Origin: DATKRB01 sp035532415
GTDB lineage: Bacteria; Actinomycetota; Acidimicrobiia; Acidimicrobiales; RAAP-2
Reading direction: 5' to 3'
Length of the DNA: 34,906 nucleotides
NCBI GenBank assembly: GCA_035532415.1
Contig: DATKRB010000014.1
Coordinates: forward strand, 1 to 34,906
Below are positions 16,827-24,619 of this stretch, piece by piece. The notes beneath the pieces were generated by a model. That model made no database searches, was not told the origin of the DNA, and saw only the letters and a list, made by a program, of their open reading frames with translations. The stretch's first letter is position 1, and every line of letters starts with the position of its first letter. Made by a program: the position numbers and the translations under genes.

Positions 16827-18071
16827 ATGGCCGGAACCGAGGGGAAGGACCCGGGAGAGAGCGAGACGGGCACCCCGGTGGACGAGGACGAGGTCGACCG
16901 GCGGGTCGACCGGCTGCTCGCCGACCTCCCTCCGGAACGGGTGGAGGCCGGCGACTTCCTGGGCGCGCAGTTCGACCGGGGGCTCGCGTGGGTGCACTTC
17001 CCGGGGGGGATGGGCGGGCTCGGCGCGAGCCCGGGGCTCCACCAGAGGGTGGTGGCCCGGCTGGCGGCGGCCGGTGCCCCTTCGGCGGCGCGCCGCAACG
17101 TGCTCGGCTACGGGATGGTGGCACCCACGTTGGTGGTCCACGGGACCGACGGGCAGCGGCAGCGCTACCTCCGGCCGTTGTTCACCTGCACGGAGATCTG
17201 GTGCCAGCTCTTCAGCGAGCCGGGGGCGGGCTCGGACGTGGCGAGCCTGGCCACCGCGGCGGTGCGCGACGGCGACGAGTGGGTGTTGAACGGGCAGAAG
17301 GTATGGACCACGGCCGCCCACCTGGCGGACCTCGGGCTGGTGATCACGAGGACCGACCCGGGCGTCCCCAAGCATCGAGGCCTGACGGCGTTCCTCGTCG
17401 ACATGCACGGCGTGGGCGTGGAGGTCCGGCCTCTCCACCAGATCACCGGCGAGGCGGAGTTCAACGAGGTCTTCTTCAGCGGCGCCCGCGTTCCGGACGC
17501 GGCCCGGCTGGGAGGGGAAGGCGAAGGCTGGCGCGTCGCGGTGACGACCCTGATGAACGAACGGGTGTCGATCGGGGCGGGCGTGTCACGTCGGGGCGGG
17601 GGACCGATCGCTGCCGCGTTGGCGATCTGGAAGGCACGCTGGCAGGGGAGCTCCGCTCCCGAGGCAGCCGTGTTCCGGGACCGCCTGGTCTCGCTGTGGG
17701 CCGCGGCCGAGGCCACCCGCCTCACCAACATCAGGGCGGGTCAGCTGCGGCGCTCGGGTACCCCCGGGCCCGACGGCTCGGTGGCCAAGCTGGCCTTCGC
17801 CGAGCAGAACCAACGGATCTTCGAGCTCTGCGTGGACCTGCTGGGCGCCGAGGGGATGCTGCACAGCTCGGACTACCCGAAGATCCGGCCGACCGAGGTC
17901 GGCCTCGAGGGGGCCGACGTCCACAAGGCGTTCCTGCGGGCACGGGCGAACTCCATCGAGGGAGGGACCTCCGAGGTCATGCGCAACATCCTCGGCGAGC
18001 GGGTGCTCGGGCTGCCGGGGGAGCCCCGAACCGACAAGGACCCTCCGTGGAGGGACGTGCCCCGCAGCTGA
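16827..18071 (+). CDS. Acyl-CoA dehydrogenase
   Basis: A 414-residue flavoenzyme of the acyl-CoA dehydrogenase family, expected to introduce a double bond in an acyl-CoA with electrons passed to ETF. It shows VLGYGMVAPTLVVHGTDGQRQ, the FAD/substrate block WCQLFSEPGAGSDVASL, WVLNGQKVWTTAAHLADLG, FNEVFFSGARVPDA, and the C-terminal ANSIEGGTSEVMRNILGERVLGL typical of actinobacterial FadE proteins. The N-terminal helical domain looks slightly short. ATG 16827 is chosen because the upstream frame runs through the flavoprotein relic and the doxX tail. It converges on the dienelactone hydrolase gene with a 43-base gap. Confidence 0.93.
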   Translation: MAGTEGKDPGESETGTPVDEDEVDRRVDRLLADLPPERVEAGDFLGAQFDRGLAWVHFPGGMGGLGASPGLHQRVVARLAAAGAPSAARRNVLGYGMVAPTLVVHGTDGQRQRYLRPLFTCTEIWCQLFSEPGAGSDVASLATAAVRDGDEWVLNGQKVWTTAAHLADLGLVITRTDPGVPKHRGLTAFLVDMHGVGVEVRPLHQITGEAEFNEVFFSGARVPDAARLGGEGEGWRVAVTTLMNERVSIGAGVSRRGGGPIAAALAIWKARWQGSSAPEAAVFRDRLVSLWAAAEATRLTNIRAGQLRRSGTPGPDGSVAKLAFAEQNQRIFELCVDLLGAEGMLHSSDYPKIRPTEVGLEGADVHKAFLRARANSIEGGTSEVMRNILGERVLGLPGEPRTDKDPPWRDVPRS

Positions 18072-18114
18072 TCCTGCCGCCGGAAGCCGCGCCGTCCGCC
18101 CGGCGCCCGCGTGC

Positions 18115-18843
18115 TCAGGACCCGATATGACCACCGAGCCAGCTCAACGTCCGTTCCCACGCGTCCGCTGCCGCAGCGGCGTCGAACACGGCAGGACGGT
18201 CGTCGCAGTGGAACCCGTGCTGGCTGTCGGGATAGCGCACGATCGCCGTGTCGACGGCAAGGGGGTCGGTCGCAGCCCGGAGCCGCTCGACCTGTTCGAC
18301 CGGAATGCCGCTGTCCTCGTCGCCGTACAGGCCGAGCCACGGGGTCTGCAGCGAGGGGGCGAGGTCCACCAGCGAGGGGAGCCCGAAGCGGCCCTCCGCC
18401 ACGCCGCCGCCGTAAAAGCTCACCGCCGCACCGAGCGGCTGCAGCGTGGCTGCGTAAAAGGTCACGGTGCCCCCCATGCAGAACCCGACCACCGCCACCC
18501 GGCCGGGTACGTGGCCGGCCGCACCGAGCTGGTCGACGGCCGCACCGAGATCGGTCGCCAGGCCCTCGGCGGTCAGCTGGCCCATGACCGGCATGACCGA
18601 GCCGAGGTCGTCGTAGGCGAGGACCGGCGATCCTTGGCGGTGGAAGAACGACGGGGCGAGCGCGTGCCAACCGGCGTCGGCGAAGCGCCGGGCCACGTCC
18701 TCGATGTGGGACGTGACGCCGAAGGCCTCTTGGACGACGATGACCCCACCCTTCGCCGGCCCGTCGGGAACGGCCCGGTAGGTCGGCATGGGGCCATCGT
18801 CGGTGGGAAGCGTGATGGTCGTGGACGTGGTCAATTTCGTCAC
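18115..18843 (-). CDS. Dienelactone hydrolase family protein
   Basis: A 242-residue alpha/beta hydrolase. The nucleophile elbow GFCMGG places C122, with an acidic residue in GDEDSG (D177 likely) and H209 in SQHGFHCDD; E39 in VVQEAFG matches the Glu that activates Cys in this family. Such enzymes open lactones, classically dienelactone to maleylacetate, though many members act on other esters. The start is GTG 18843, overlapping the stop of the M20 peptidase gene (GTGA), so it is the second gene of a coupled pair. No other ring-cleavage genes are adjacent apart from the CMD-family genes 3-5 kb away, so the aromatic link is weak. Confidence 0.9.
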   Translation of the reverse strand: MTKLTTSTTITLPTDDGPMPTYRAVPDGPAKGGVIVVQEAFGVTSHIEDVARRFADAGWHALAPSFFHRQGSPVLAYDDLGSVMPVMGQLTAEGLATDLGAAVDQLGAAGHVPGRVAVVGFCMGGTVTFYAATLQPLGAAVSFYGGGVAEGRFGLPSLVDLAPSLQTPWLGLYGDEDSGIPVEQVERLRAATDPLAVDTAIVRYPDSQHGFHCDDRPAVFDAAAAADAWERTLSWLGGHIGS

Positions 18844-20318
18844 CCCTTCGTCTCGGGCCCTCCGTCGGGCGCGGACACCGGCGATCGTACCGGGCCGGCT
18901 TCACCGGCGGCGGCGATCAGGCGCGCCACCGCGGTCGTCACTCCCATGGCCATGGGCACGTGAAGGAATTCGTTGGGGCCGTGGGCGTTGCTGTGGGGGC
19001 CGAGCACGCCGGTCGCCACCAGCTGCACGCCGGGGAAGCGGGCCCCCAGGGTGGCGAGGAACGGGATGGTCCCTCCCTCGCCATAGGCCGAAGGAGCCCT
19101 GCCGAAGGCCGCCCGGGATGCCTGCTCGACCGCGGCGGCGAGCCAGGGCGAAGGCTCCGGAGCCACCCAACCGTCGGCCGGGGTCTCGGTCCCGACGCTC
19201 ACCTGCGCTCCCTGGGGCGGGTCGGAGGTCAGCGCGGAGCGAAGGGCCGCGGCCGCGGCGGCGGCGTCGCAGGTGGGTGGGAGCCGGACCGAGATCTTCG
19301 CGGTGGTGAAGGGCCGGAGCACGTTGCCCCCGTCCCGCACGGCCGGGATGCCGTCGATGCCGGTCACCGCGAGCGCCGGGGCCCAGGCCTTGGCGATGAG
19401 CCGGTCGGCCGGGGTCCGGCCGGCAAGCTCGAGGCCGCCCGCCGTGGGGATGCCGCCCGTCACCGAGTCGGGGAGCTCGGCGGCGACCGCCGACAGGCTC
19501 CGGCGGTGGGACCTGGGGACCCGGGCCCGCAGCTCGGGGAGCCGGATCTCCCCGGTGCGTTCGTCCTCGATCCGCGAGAGGAGCTGGCGAAGGACCCGGA
19601 ACGAGGAGGGCACGACGCCGCCCGCCAGCCCGCTGTGCACGCCCTCGCTCAGGACGTCCACCCTGACGGTGGCGACCAGGTTCCCGCGCAGCGAGGTCGT
19701 CAACCAGAGCCGGTCGTAGGTGAGGCACCCTGAATCGAGGCAGATCACGAGGTCGGGCTGACCGATCCGGCCGGCGAGCCCGTTCAGGTGGGCCGCGAGG
19801 TCGGGGCTGCCGCTCTCCTCGCTGGCCTCCACCAGCACCGTCACCCTGGGGTGCGTGGCCCCGGTCGACTCGAGGGCCTCGAGCGCGGTCACCGCGGCGA
19901 AGACGGCGTAACCGTCGTCCGCGGTGCCCCGCCCATACAGGAGCTCACCGTCTCGGACCGGTTCGAACGGCCCGAGACCCGCTCGCCACTCCCCCTGGGG
20001 AGGTTGCTTGTCGAGGTGGCCGTACACGAGGACACCGGCCTGGCCGCCATCGGTGGCCGGTGCCTCGACGACGAGTAGCGGGGTCCGGCCGGGGATCTCC
20101 ACCACCTCGGCGGTCAACCCCTGCACCGGTCGGCTCGAGCACCAGTCGCGCAGGAGCCGGGCGGCCCGGCGGATCTCCCCCCGGCGATCCCAGTCCGGAT
20201 CGAACGCCGGGGACAGGCAATGGATCCGGGTGTAGTCGGCCAGGGCGGGGAGGACGTCAACCTCCCAGACGCGCTCGACCACCGAGCGCGCCGCGCCGCC
20301 TTCGGTGCTCATCTGCAT
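18840..20318 (-). CDS. M20 family metallopeptidase / dipeptidase
   Basis: A 492-residue zinc hydrolase. Catalytic and metal motifs in order: GVLVYGHLDKQP (H101, D103), GRGTADDGYAVF (bridging Asp in the D134/D135 pair), VEASEESGSP (E167/E168), CLDSG (D195) and the C-terminal GPHSNAHGPNEF metal histidine. A lid/dimerisation domain lies between, including GVHSGLAGG. It should cleave a short peptide or an N-acyl amino acid in the cytosol. ATG 20318 has GGAGG five bases upstream; another ATG at 20312 is possible. It drives the coupled hydrolase gene at 18843. The upstream frame extends far but has no ribosome site. Confidence 0.92.
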   Translation of the reverse strand: MQMSTEGGAARSVVERVWEVDVLPALADYTRIHCLSPAFDPDWDRRGEIRRAARLLRDWCSSRPVQGLTAEVVEIPGRTPLLVVEAPATDGGQAGVLVYGHLDKQPPQGEWRAGLGPFEPVRDGELLYGRGTADDGYAVFAAVTALEALESTGATHPRVTVLVEASEESGSPDLAAHLNGLAGRIGQPDLVICLDSGCLTYDRLWLTTSLRGNLVATVRVDVLSEGVHSGLAGGVVPSSFRVLRQLLSRIEDERTGEIRLPELRARVPRSHRRSLSAVAAELPDSVTGGIPTAGGLELAGRTPADRLIAKAWAPALAVTGIDGIPAVRDGGNVLRPFTTAKISVRLPPTCDAAAAAAALRSALTSDPPQGAQVSVGTETPADGWVAPEPSPWLAAAVEQASRAAFGRAPSAYGEGGTIPFLATLGARFPGVQLVATGVLGPHSNAHGPNEFLHVPMAMGVTTAVARLIAAAGEAGPVRSPVSAPDGGPETKG

Positions 20319-20327
20319 AGGTGCCTC

Positions 20328-20363
20328 CAGAGGTCGTGGTCGGGTCAGAGGTCGTGGTCGGGT
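20328..20363. repeat. Perfect 18-bp tandem duplication in a divergent promoter
   Basis: CAGAGGTCGTGGTCGGGT occurs twice head to tail (20328-20345, 20346-20363). It abuts the ribosome site of the M20 gene and lies about 100 bases upstream of the divergent oxidoreductase. It may be a pair of regulator sites or a recent slippage duplication. Confidence 0.75.
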
Positions 20364-20459
20364 GCAGCCGCCCCGGGGACGGTACCGGTGAGGGGTCCCC
20401 CGGTGCGATCTTCGCTCCGGGCCGGGAAGCAGACCGGAGTCGTCGGGGTTGGGTGTTCC

Positions 20460-21488
20460 GTGACTCCCGTTCCGCTGTCCGTGCTCGATCTCGCCACCGT
20501 CGCCGAGGGCTCCTCGGCCGCGCAGGCCCTTCACGAGACGACCGACCTGGCGCGAGCCGTCGAGGACATGGGCTACCACCGTCTCTGGGTGGCCGAGCAC
20601 CACGGCATGCCCGCGGTCGCCAGCTCGGCCCCCGCCGTGCTGATCGCCCACCTGGCCACGGTCACCACCACCCTGCGGGTGGGCTCGGGGGGGGTCATGC
20701 TGCCCAACCACTCGCCGCTCGTGGTGGCCGAGCAGTTCGGCACGCTCGAGGCACTCCATCCGGGGCGGATCGACCTCGGGCTCGGGCGCGCCCCGGGGAC
20801 CGACCAGCTGACCGCCAGGGCCCTGCGGCGGAACGGCGACCTGGGCGCCGATCATTTCCCCGAGGACGTGGTGGAGCTCATCGGTTACTTCCTCGGTACC
20901 CAGGACCACCCCCGGGCCATGCCGGGGGAGGGCTACCTTCCCGAGGTCTGGCTGCTCGGTTCGAGCGTCTTCAGCGCCAATCTGGCGGGGCTCCTTGGGT
21001 TGCCCTTCTCCTTCGCCTACCACTTCAGCCCCCAGTACCTCCAACCCGCGCTCGAACGGTACCGGACGACCTTCCGGCCCTCGGCGCTCCTGTCCGAGCC
21101 CTACGCCATGGTGGCGGTCAGCGTGCTCTGCGCTCCCGATGCCGAGGAAGCCGAATGGCTCGCCGGCCCCTCGCACCTCTCGATGCTGCGTCTCAGGACG
21201 AACCGCCTGGGACCGCTCCCCTCTCCGGAAGAGGCCGCGGCCTACCCGTACTCCCCGGCCGAACGTGATCTGGTCGACTCTCTGGCTGCCACCCATGTCG
21301 TCGGTGACCCCCCGGCGGTGCATCGGGGCCTGGCCGAGCTGCTCGAGCGGACCGGGGCGAACGAGCTGATGATCAGCACCCGGGTGTTCGGCCATGCGGA
21401 TCGGCTCAGGTCGTACGAGCTGGTGGCCCGCGAATGGGGATTGCGCGGGGGTCGGTCGATCCCCGCTTCGTCCACCAGCCGGAACTGA
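20460..21488 (+). CDS. Luciferase-like (LLM) flavin-dependent oxidoreductase, MsnO8-like group 1
   Basis: A 342-residue TIM-barrel oxidoreductase. It has the group-1 pattern: PLSVLDLATVAEGSSAAQAL at the N-terminus, GYHRLWVAEHHGMPAVASSAPAVLI, LRVGSGGVMLPNHSPLVVAEQFGTLEALHPGRIDLGLGRAPGTD split over strands 3-4, and a late SSVFSANLAGLLGLPFSFAYHF. FMN rather than F420 is usual for this group. GTG 20460 puts the first barrel strand at once; the Shine-Dalgarno is weak (GGGGTTGGG). It is divergent from the M20/hydrolase pair. The substrate is unknown. Confidence 0.88.
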   Translation: MTPVPLSVLDLATVAEGSSAAQALHETTDLARAVEDMGYHRLWVAEHHGMPAVASSAPAVLIAHLATVTTTLRVGSGGVMLPNHSPLVVAEQFGTLEALHPGRIDLGLGRAPGTDQLTARALRRNGDLGADHFPEDVVELIGYFLGTQDHPRAMPGEGYLPEVWLLGSSVFSANLAGLLGLPFSFAYHFSPQYLQPALERYRTTFRPSALLSEPYAMVAVSVLCAPDAEEAEWLAGPSHLSMLRLRTNRLGPLPSPEEAAAYPYSPAERDLVDSLAATHVVGDPPAVHRGLAELLERTGANELMISTRVFGHADRLRSYELVAREWGLRGGRSIPASSTSRN

Positions 21489-21578
21489 CGCCACCTCGCC
21501 AACGCCTGGTCAGCGGCCTTGCAGCGGTCCGCCGGTACCTCTCTTCGTGATCTGCGCCTCTTCTTATGGAAAATAGAT

Positions 21579-21593
21579 GGAGTTGGCAACTCC
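21579..21593. promoter_or_regulatory. Perfect inverted repeat upstream of whiB
   Basis: GGAGTTG-G-CAACTCC is a perfect 7+1+7 dyad, 39 bases upstream of the whiB ATG, inside a locally AT-rich stretch (from about 21565) that probably holds the promoter. It is a good operator candidate. Confidence 0.55.
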
Positions 21594-21632
21594 CACGTAG
21601 TTGAATCTGTAGTGGACGAGGGAGACGACCCG

Positions 21633-21878
21633 ATGAGTACGGACTGGATGCCCAGAGGAAAGTGCAGGGACCTGGCTCCCGACACCTTCTTCCCGAGTGA
21701 CGGGCTCGGTGTTCAAGAAGCTCAGCGCATCTGTGCGGAATGCCCGGTCACCGAAGAATGCCTCGAGTACGCGCTGGTCAACCGCATCGACCACGGCGTG
21801 TGGGGTGGGCGTTCCGAGCGTGAGCGCCGGCGCCTCCAGCGGCGCCGACGCGGGGTCCTGGTCACCGCGGCGGGCTGA
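21633..21878 (+). CDS. WhiB-family iron-sulfur transcription factor
   Basis: An 81-residue protein with the four Fe-S cysteines C11, C34, C37 and C43 (C..CX2CX5C), the G[VI]WGG turn (GVWGG, about 55-59) and a basic C-terminal DNA-contact tail SERERRRLQRRRRG. WhiB proteins bind a [4Fe-4S] cluster and act with the main sigma factor in division, redox response or drug tolerance, depending on the member. I cannot place it firmly in a subclass; the short form resembles WhiB1/WhiB2-like proteins. ATG 21633 has GAGGGAGA upstream; a GTG at 21612 is an alternative. It is monocistronic between the oxidoreductase and a solute-binding protein gene. Confidence 0.95.
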   Translation: MSTDWMPRGKCRDLAPDTFFPSDGLGVQEAQRICAECPVTEECLEYALVNRIDHGVWGGRSERERRRLQRRRRGVLVTAAG

Positions 21879-22028
21879 CGCCGGCGTCACTCACGGGACC
21901 GGCGGACGAGGCAGCACCGCCGTGCCCCAATTGCAGAGAACCTCTTTACTTCGGAACTCGTTGCCGTTAGGTTTCGTGGCAGACGATTCGAAGCGGTTTG
22001 TGGCGCTTCTGCACGGGGGGTTCGATCG

Positions 22029-23219
22029 ATGCGTTGTCGTGGGCGGGGCAGGATCGCGATGGTGGGCCTGGCATCGGTGCTGCTCGGCGCCGCCGTACCG
22101 GGGGTGACCGCGGTCGGAACGGCCGCCGCCGCCTCGCCGTCGAAGAGCCCGATCCTCGTCGGGAACCTCGGACCCTATACGTCCACCGTCCTCGGCCCGG
22201 AGGAGCTGGACCTGGCAGCGACCCCCAAGGCGTGGGTCGCCTACACGAACGCCCACGGCGGTATCGACGGGCATCCGGTGAAACTCGAGGAGATCAACGA
22301 CAACTTCGACCCCGCACAAGCCGTGGCGGCTGCGAAGAAGCTGATCGCCGACCATGTCGTGGCCGTCGTGTACGACGAGGACGTCGCCCTCGAGACCGCC
22401 TACGCGCCCCTGCTCCAAGCGGCCGGGATCCCCGTCGTCGGCGGCCAGGACTACGACGCCGTCTGGGAGACCAACCCGGACCTGTTCCCCACCATGGCCA
22501 CGGTCAGCACCAAGGGGTTCGCCGACGACTACGCCGCCAAGTTCGCCAAGGCGAAGAAGCTGGCGGAGGCGTACTGCACCGAATCGTCGGCCTGTCTCGA
22601 GGACGTCCAGGCGCAGAAGGCCGCCTCGTCCCAGGTCGGGATAACGGTGGACGTCGGCCCCAGCGCGGGCAGCACCCAGCCGAACTACACCGCGCAGTGC
22701 GTGCAGCTCGCCTCGTACGGCGCCCAGGCCTACTACTTCTCGGACGGGGTGGCGGGCATCGAGCACATGGCCTCCGACTGCGCCCGGCAGGATCTGAAGG
22801 GGTTCTGGGTCCTGCCACAACCCGACCCCACCGAGCTGTCGAATGCCGTGCTCTCGAAGTTCACCATCGGGCAGGACCTCTCGCTCCCGTACTTCGCCAG
22901 GCTGCCCCAGACCAAGGAGTTCCGGGCCGGGATGGCGAAGTATGCGCCCGGCATTCCCCTCCAGGTGAACTCCCTGCGGGCCTGGTCGGCTTTTGACGTG
23001 TTCAAGAAGGCCGTCGAGAACGAGGCAGCCAAGCCGGTCACGCCCGCAAGCGTGAAGGCCGGCCTCTACAAGCTCGAGGGCTTCGACGACAACGGGCTCA
23101 CCCCGCCGCTCACCTACACGCCGGGAAAGGGCACGACGATCAAGTGCTTCGTCGTGTGGGGGATCAAGAGCGGCAAATTCGTCCTGCCCAAGGGTGACCA
23201 CTACGTCTGTGCGCCGTGA
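22029..23219 (+). CDS. Exported solute-binding protein, branched-chain amino acid type, paralogue of 7988-9181
   Basis: A 396-residue protein. The signal peptide is Arg-rich n-region, hydrophobic core 10-30, cleavage near residue 35; a Cys at residue 3 is not a lipobox. Type I binding-protein features include PILVGNLGPY, NAHGGIDGHPVKLEEIND, VGGQDYD and RAWSAFDVFKKAV. Its six mature cysteines (183, 189, 224, 251, 373, 394) match those of the paralogue almost residue for residue, including a CX5C pair and the PNYTAQC block. No permease or ATPase of its class is adjacent; an MFS gene follows 135 bases later. The ligand is unknown. Confidence 0.82.
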   Translation: MRCRGRGRIAMVGLASVLLGAAVPGVTAVGTAAAASPSKSPILVGNLGPYTSTVLGPEELDLAATPKAWVAYTNAHGGIDGHPVKLEEINDNFDPAQAVAAAKKLIADHVVAVVYDEDVALETAYAPLLQAAGIPVVGGQDYDAVWETNPDLFPTMATVSTKGFADDYAAKFAKAKKLAEAYCTESSACLEDVQAQKAASSQVGITVDVGPSAGSTQPNYTAQCVQLASYGAQAYYFSDGVAGIEHMASDCARQDLKGFWVLPQPDPTELSNAVLSKFTIGQDLSLPYFARLPQTKEFRAGMAKYAPGIPLQVNSLRAWSAFDVFKKAVENEAAKPVTPASVKAGLYKLEGFDDNGLTPPLTYTPGKGTTIKCFVVWGIKSGKFVLPKGDHYVCAP

Positions 23220-23298
23220 GGATCGTGCCGGCCGGTGCCGTGCCGGTGGGCCGCCTGAAGACGCCGCCTGAAGGCGCCGCGGCGTCGTAGCTTCGAGG

Positions 23299-23327
23299 GC
23301 CCGTCCCGCCGGGAGCTCCGGACGGGC
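23299..23327 (+). terminator. GC hairpin after the solute-binding protein gene
   Basis: GCCCGTCC (23299-23306) pairs with GGACGGGC (23320-23327) across a 13-base loop, in the gap before the MFS gene. There is no T-run, so it is only a weak terminator candidate. Confidence 0.3.
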
Positions 23328-23354
23328 GGGGTCGACGGCGGCGATACTGGGGCG

Positions 23355-24608
23355 GTGGGGGGACCTCGGCGCTCCGGCACCAGCTCGGCGATGGGATCGC
23401 CCGGCGCTCGCCTGCCCCGTGGGCTCCTGGCCCTGGTGTGCGCCGTCGTGCTGGTCGACACCGTCTTCTACACGGCGCTGACCCCACTGTTGCCCCACTT
23501 TGCCCGGACCTTCGATCTGTCCAAGGGGCAAGCGGGGATCCTGGTCGCCGCGTATCCGTTGGGGACCTTGGTCGGGGCGCTGCCCGGGGGGATGCTCGTC
23601 AATCGCCTGGGCGTGCGACCGGCCCTCCTGACAGGGCTGGCCTTCATGAGCGTGGCGACCCTCGTCTTCGCTTTCGGGTCGTCGCTCCCCGTACTTTACG
23701 CGGCCCGTTTCGTGCAGGGGGTGGGTGGGGCCTCCACCTGGGCCGCCGGTCTCGCCTGGCTTGCCGGGGCAGCGCCCCCGGAGCGCCGCGGGGCCGTTCT
23801 CGGGTTGGCGTTCGGATCGGCCCTTGCCGGCGCGCTCTTCGGGCCCGTGGTGGGGGCCGTCGCCAGCACGGCCGGGACCGTTCCGACGTTTGCGGGCGCC
23901 GGCGTCGCCGGAGTGGCCCTCATGGTGTTCTGCCTGTTCATGCCCAAGCCGGCTGTCGGGGAGCGCCAGAGGCTGCGTCAGGCCATGCGGGCCCTCGGCG
24001 AACCCTCGGTGTCGGGAGGGATGTGGCTCACCTGCCTGGCCGGGCTGGCGTTGGGCGTCGTTGACGTGCTCGTACCGCTGCGCCTTGCCGAGCTCGGAGC
24101 GTCCGCCCTGGTCATCGCCGCGGCGTTCCTCGGAGCCGCCGGGGTGGAGACGGCCCTCTCGCCCCTGGTCGGCCGGGTGTCGGACCGCCGGGGTCCTGTG
24201 GCGACGGTGCGGGGCTTCGTGGCGGGGGCGATCGTCGCCTGCCTGCTGCTGCCCCTGGCCGCTCCCTGGTGGGTGTTGGTGGTGGTGCTGATCGTCGGCC
24301 TGCCGACCGTCGGCTCCCTGTTCGTTCCCGCGTCGGCGATGCTCAGCCACGGGGCTGACCGGAAAGGGCTCAACCAGGGTCTCGCCTTCGGTCTGTCCAA
24401 CCTGGCCTGGGCGAGCGGGCAGGCCGTCTCGGCCGCAGGAGGCGGCGCCCTGGCCCAGGCCACCCGCGACGCCCTGCCCTACTCGCTCCTCGCCGTGGCG
24501 TTCGGCCTCACGCTGCTCCTCTTCCGGGCGCCCGCCGGGCGCCTCGGGTCACCGATGGGGACCGCCGCCGCCACCGGTGCGGGACCGGGGTCCGGGCGCG
24601 TCACGTAG
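23355..24608 (+). CDS. MFS transporter
   Basis: A 417-residue membrane protein with about 12 hydrophobic segments, the first near residues 22-42. MFS loop motifs appear as NRLGVRPAL after helix 2 (partial motif A) and GRVSDRRGP after helix 8. It looks like a proton-driven drug or metabolite antiporter of the DHA1 type; the substrate cannot be predicted. The start is GTG 23355; ATG 23391 would shorten it by 12 residues without loss of helix 1. Only 11 bases separate its stop from the malonyl-CoA decarboxylase gene, so they are probably co-transcribed. Confidence 0.9.
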   Translation: MGGPRRSGTSSAMGSPGARLPRGLLALVCAVVLVDTVFYTALTPLLPHFARTFDLSKGQAGILVAAYPLGTLVGALPGGMLVNRLGVRPALLTGLAFMSVATLVFAFGSSLPVLYAARFVQGVGGASTWAAGLAWLAGAAPPERRGAVLGLAFGSALAGALFGPVVGAVASTAGTVPTFAGAGVAGVALMVFCLFMPKPAVGERQRLRQAMRALGEPSVSGGMWLTCLAGLALGVVDVLVPLRLAELGASALVIAAAFLGAAGVETALSPLVGRVSDRRGPVATVRGFVAGAIVACLLLPLAAPWWVLVVVLIVGLPTVGSLFVPASAMLSHGADRKGLNQGLAFGLSNLAWASGQAVSAAGGGALAQATRDALPYSLLAVAFGLTLLLFRAPAGRLGSPMGTAAATGAGPGSGRVT

Positions 24609-24619
24609 CATCTCTGTCG

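Noticed and set aside
20319..21494. Upstream extension of the M20 peptidase frame to 21494
   Set aside because: The extension is antisense to a luciferase-like gene and lacks family similarity; a good ribosome site precedes ATG 20318.
21891..24350. An 819-codon minus-strand frame opposite the solute-binding protein and MFS genes
   Set aside because: Same composition artefact; the plus-strand proteins have signal peptides, membrane helices and family motifs.
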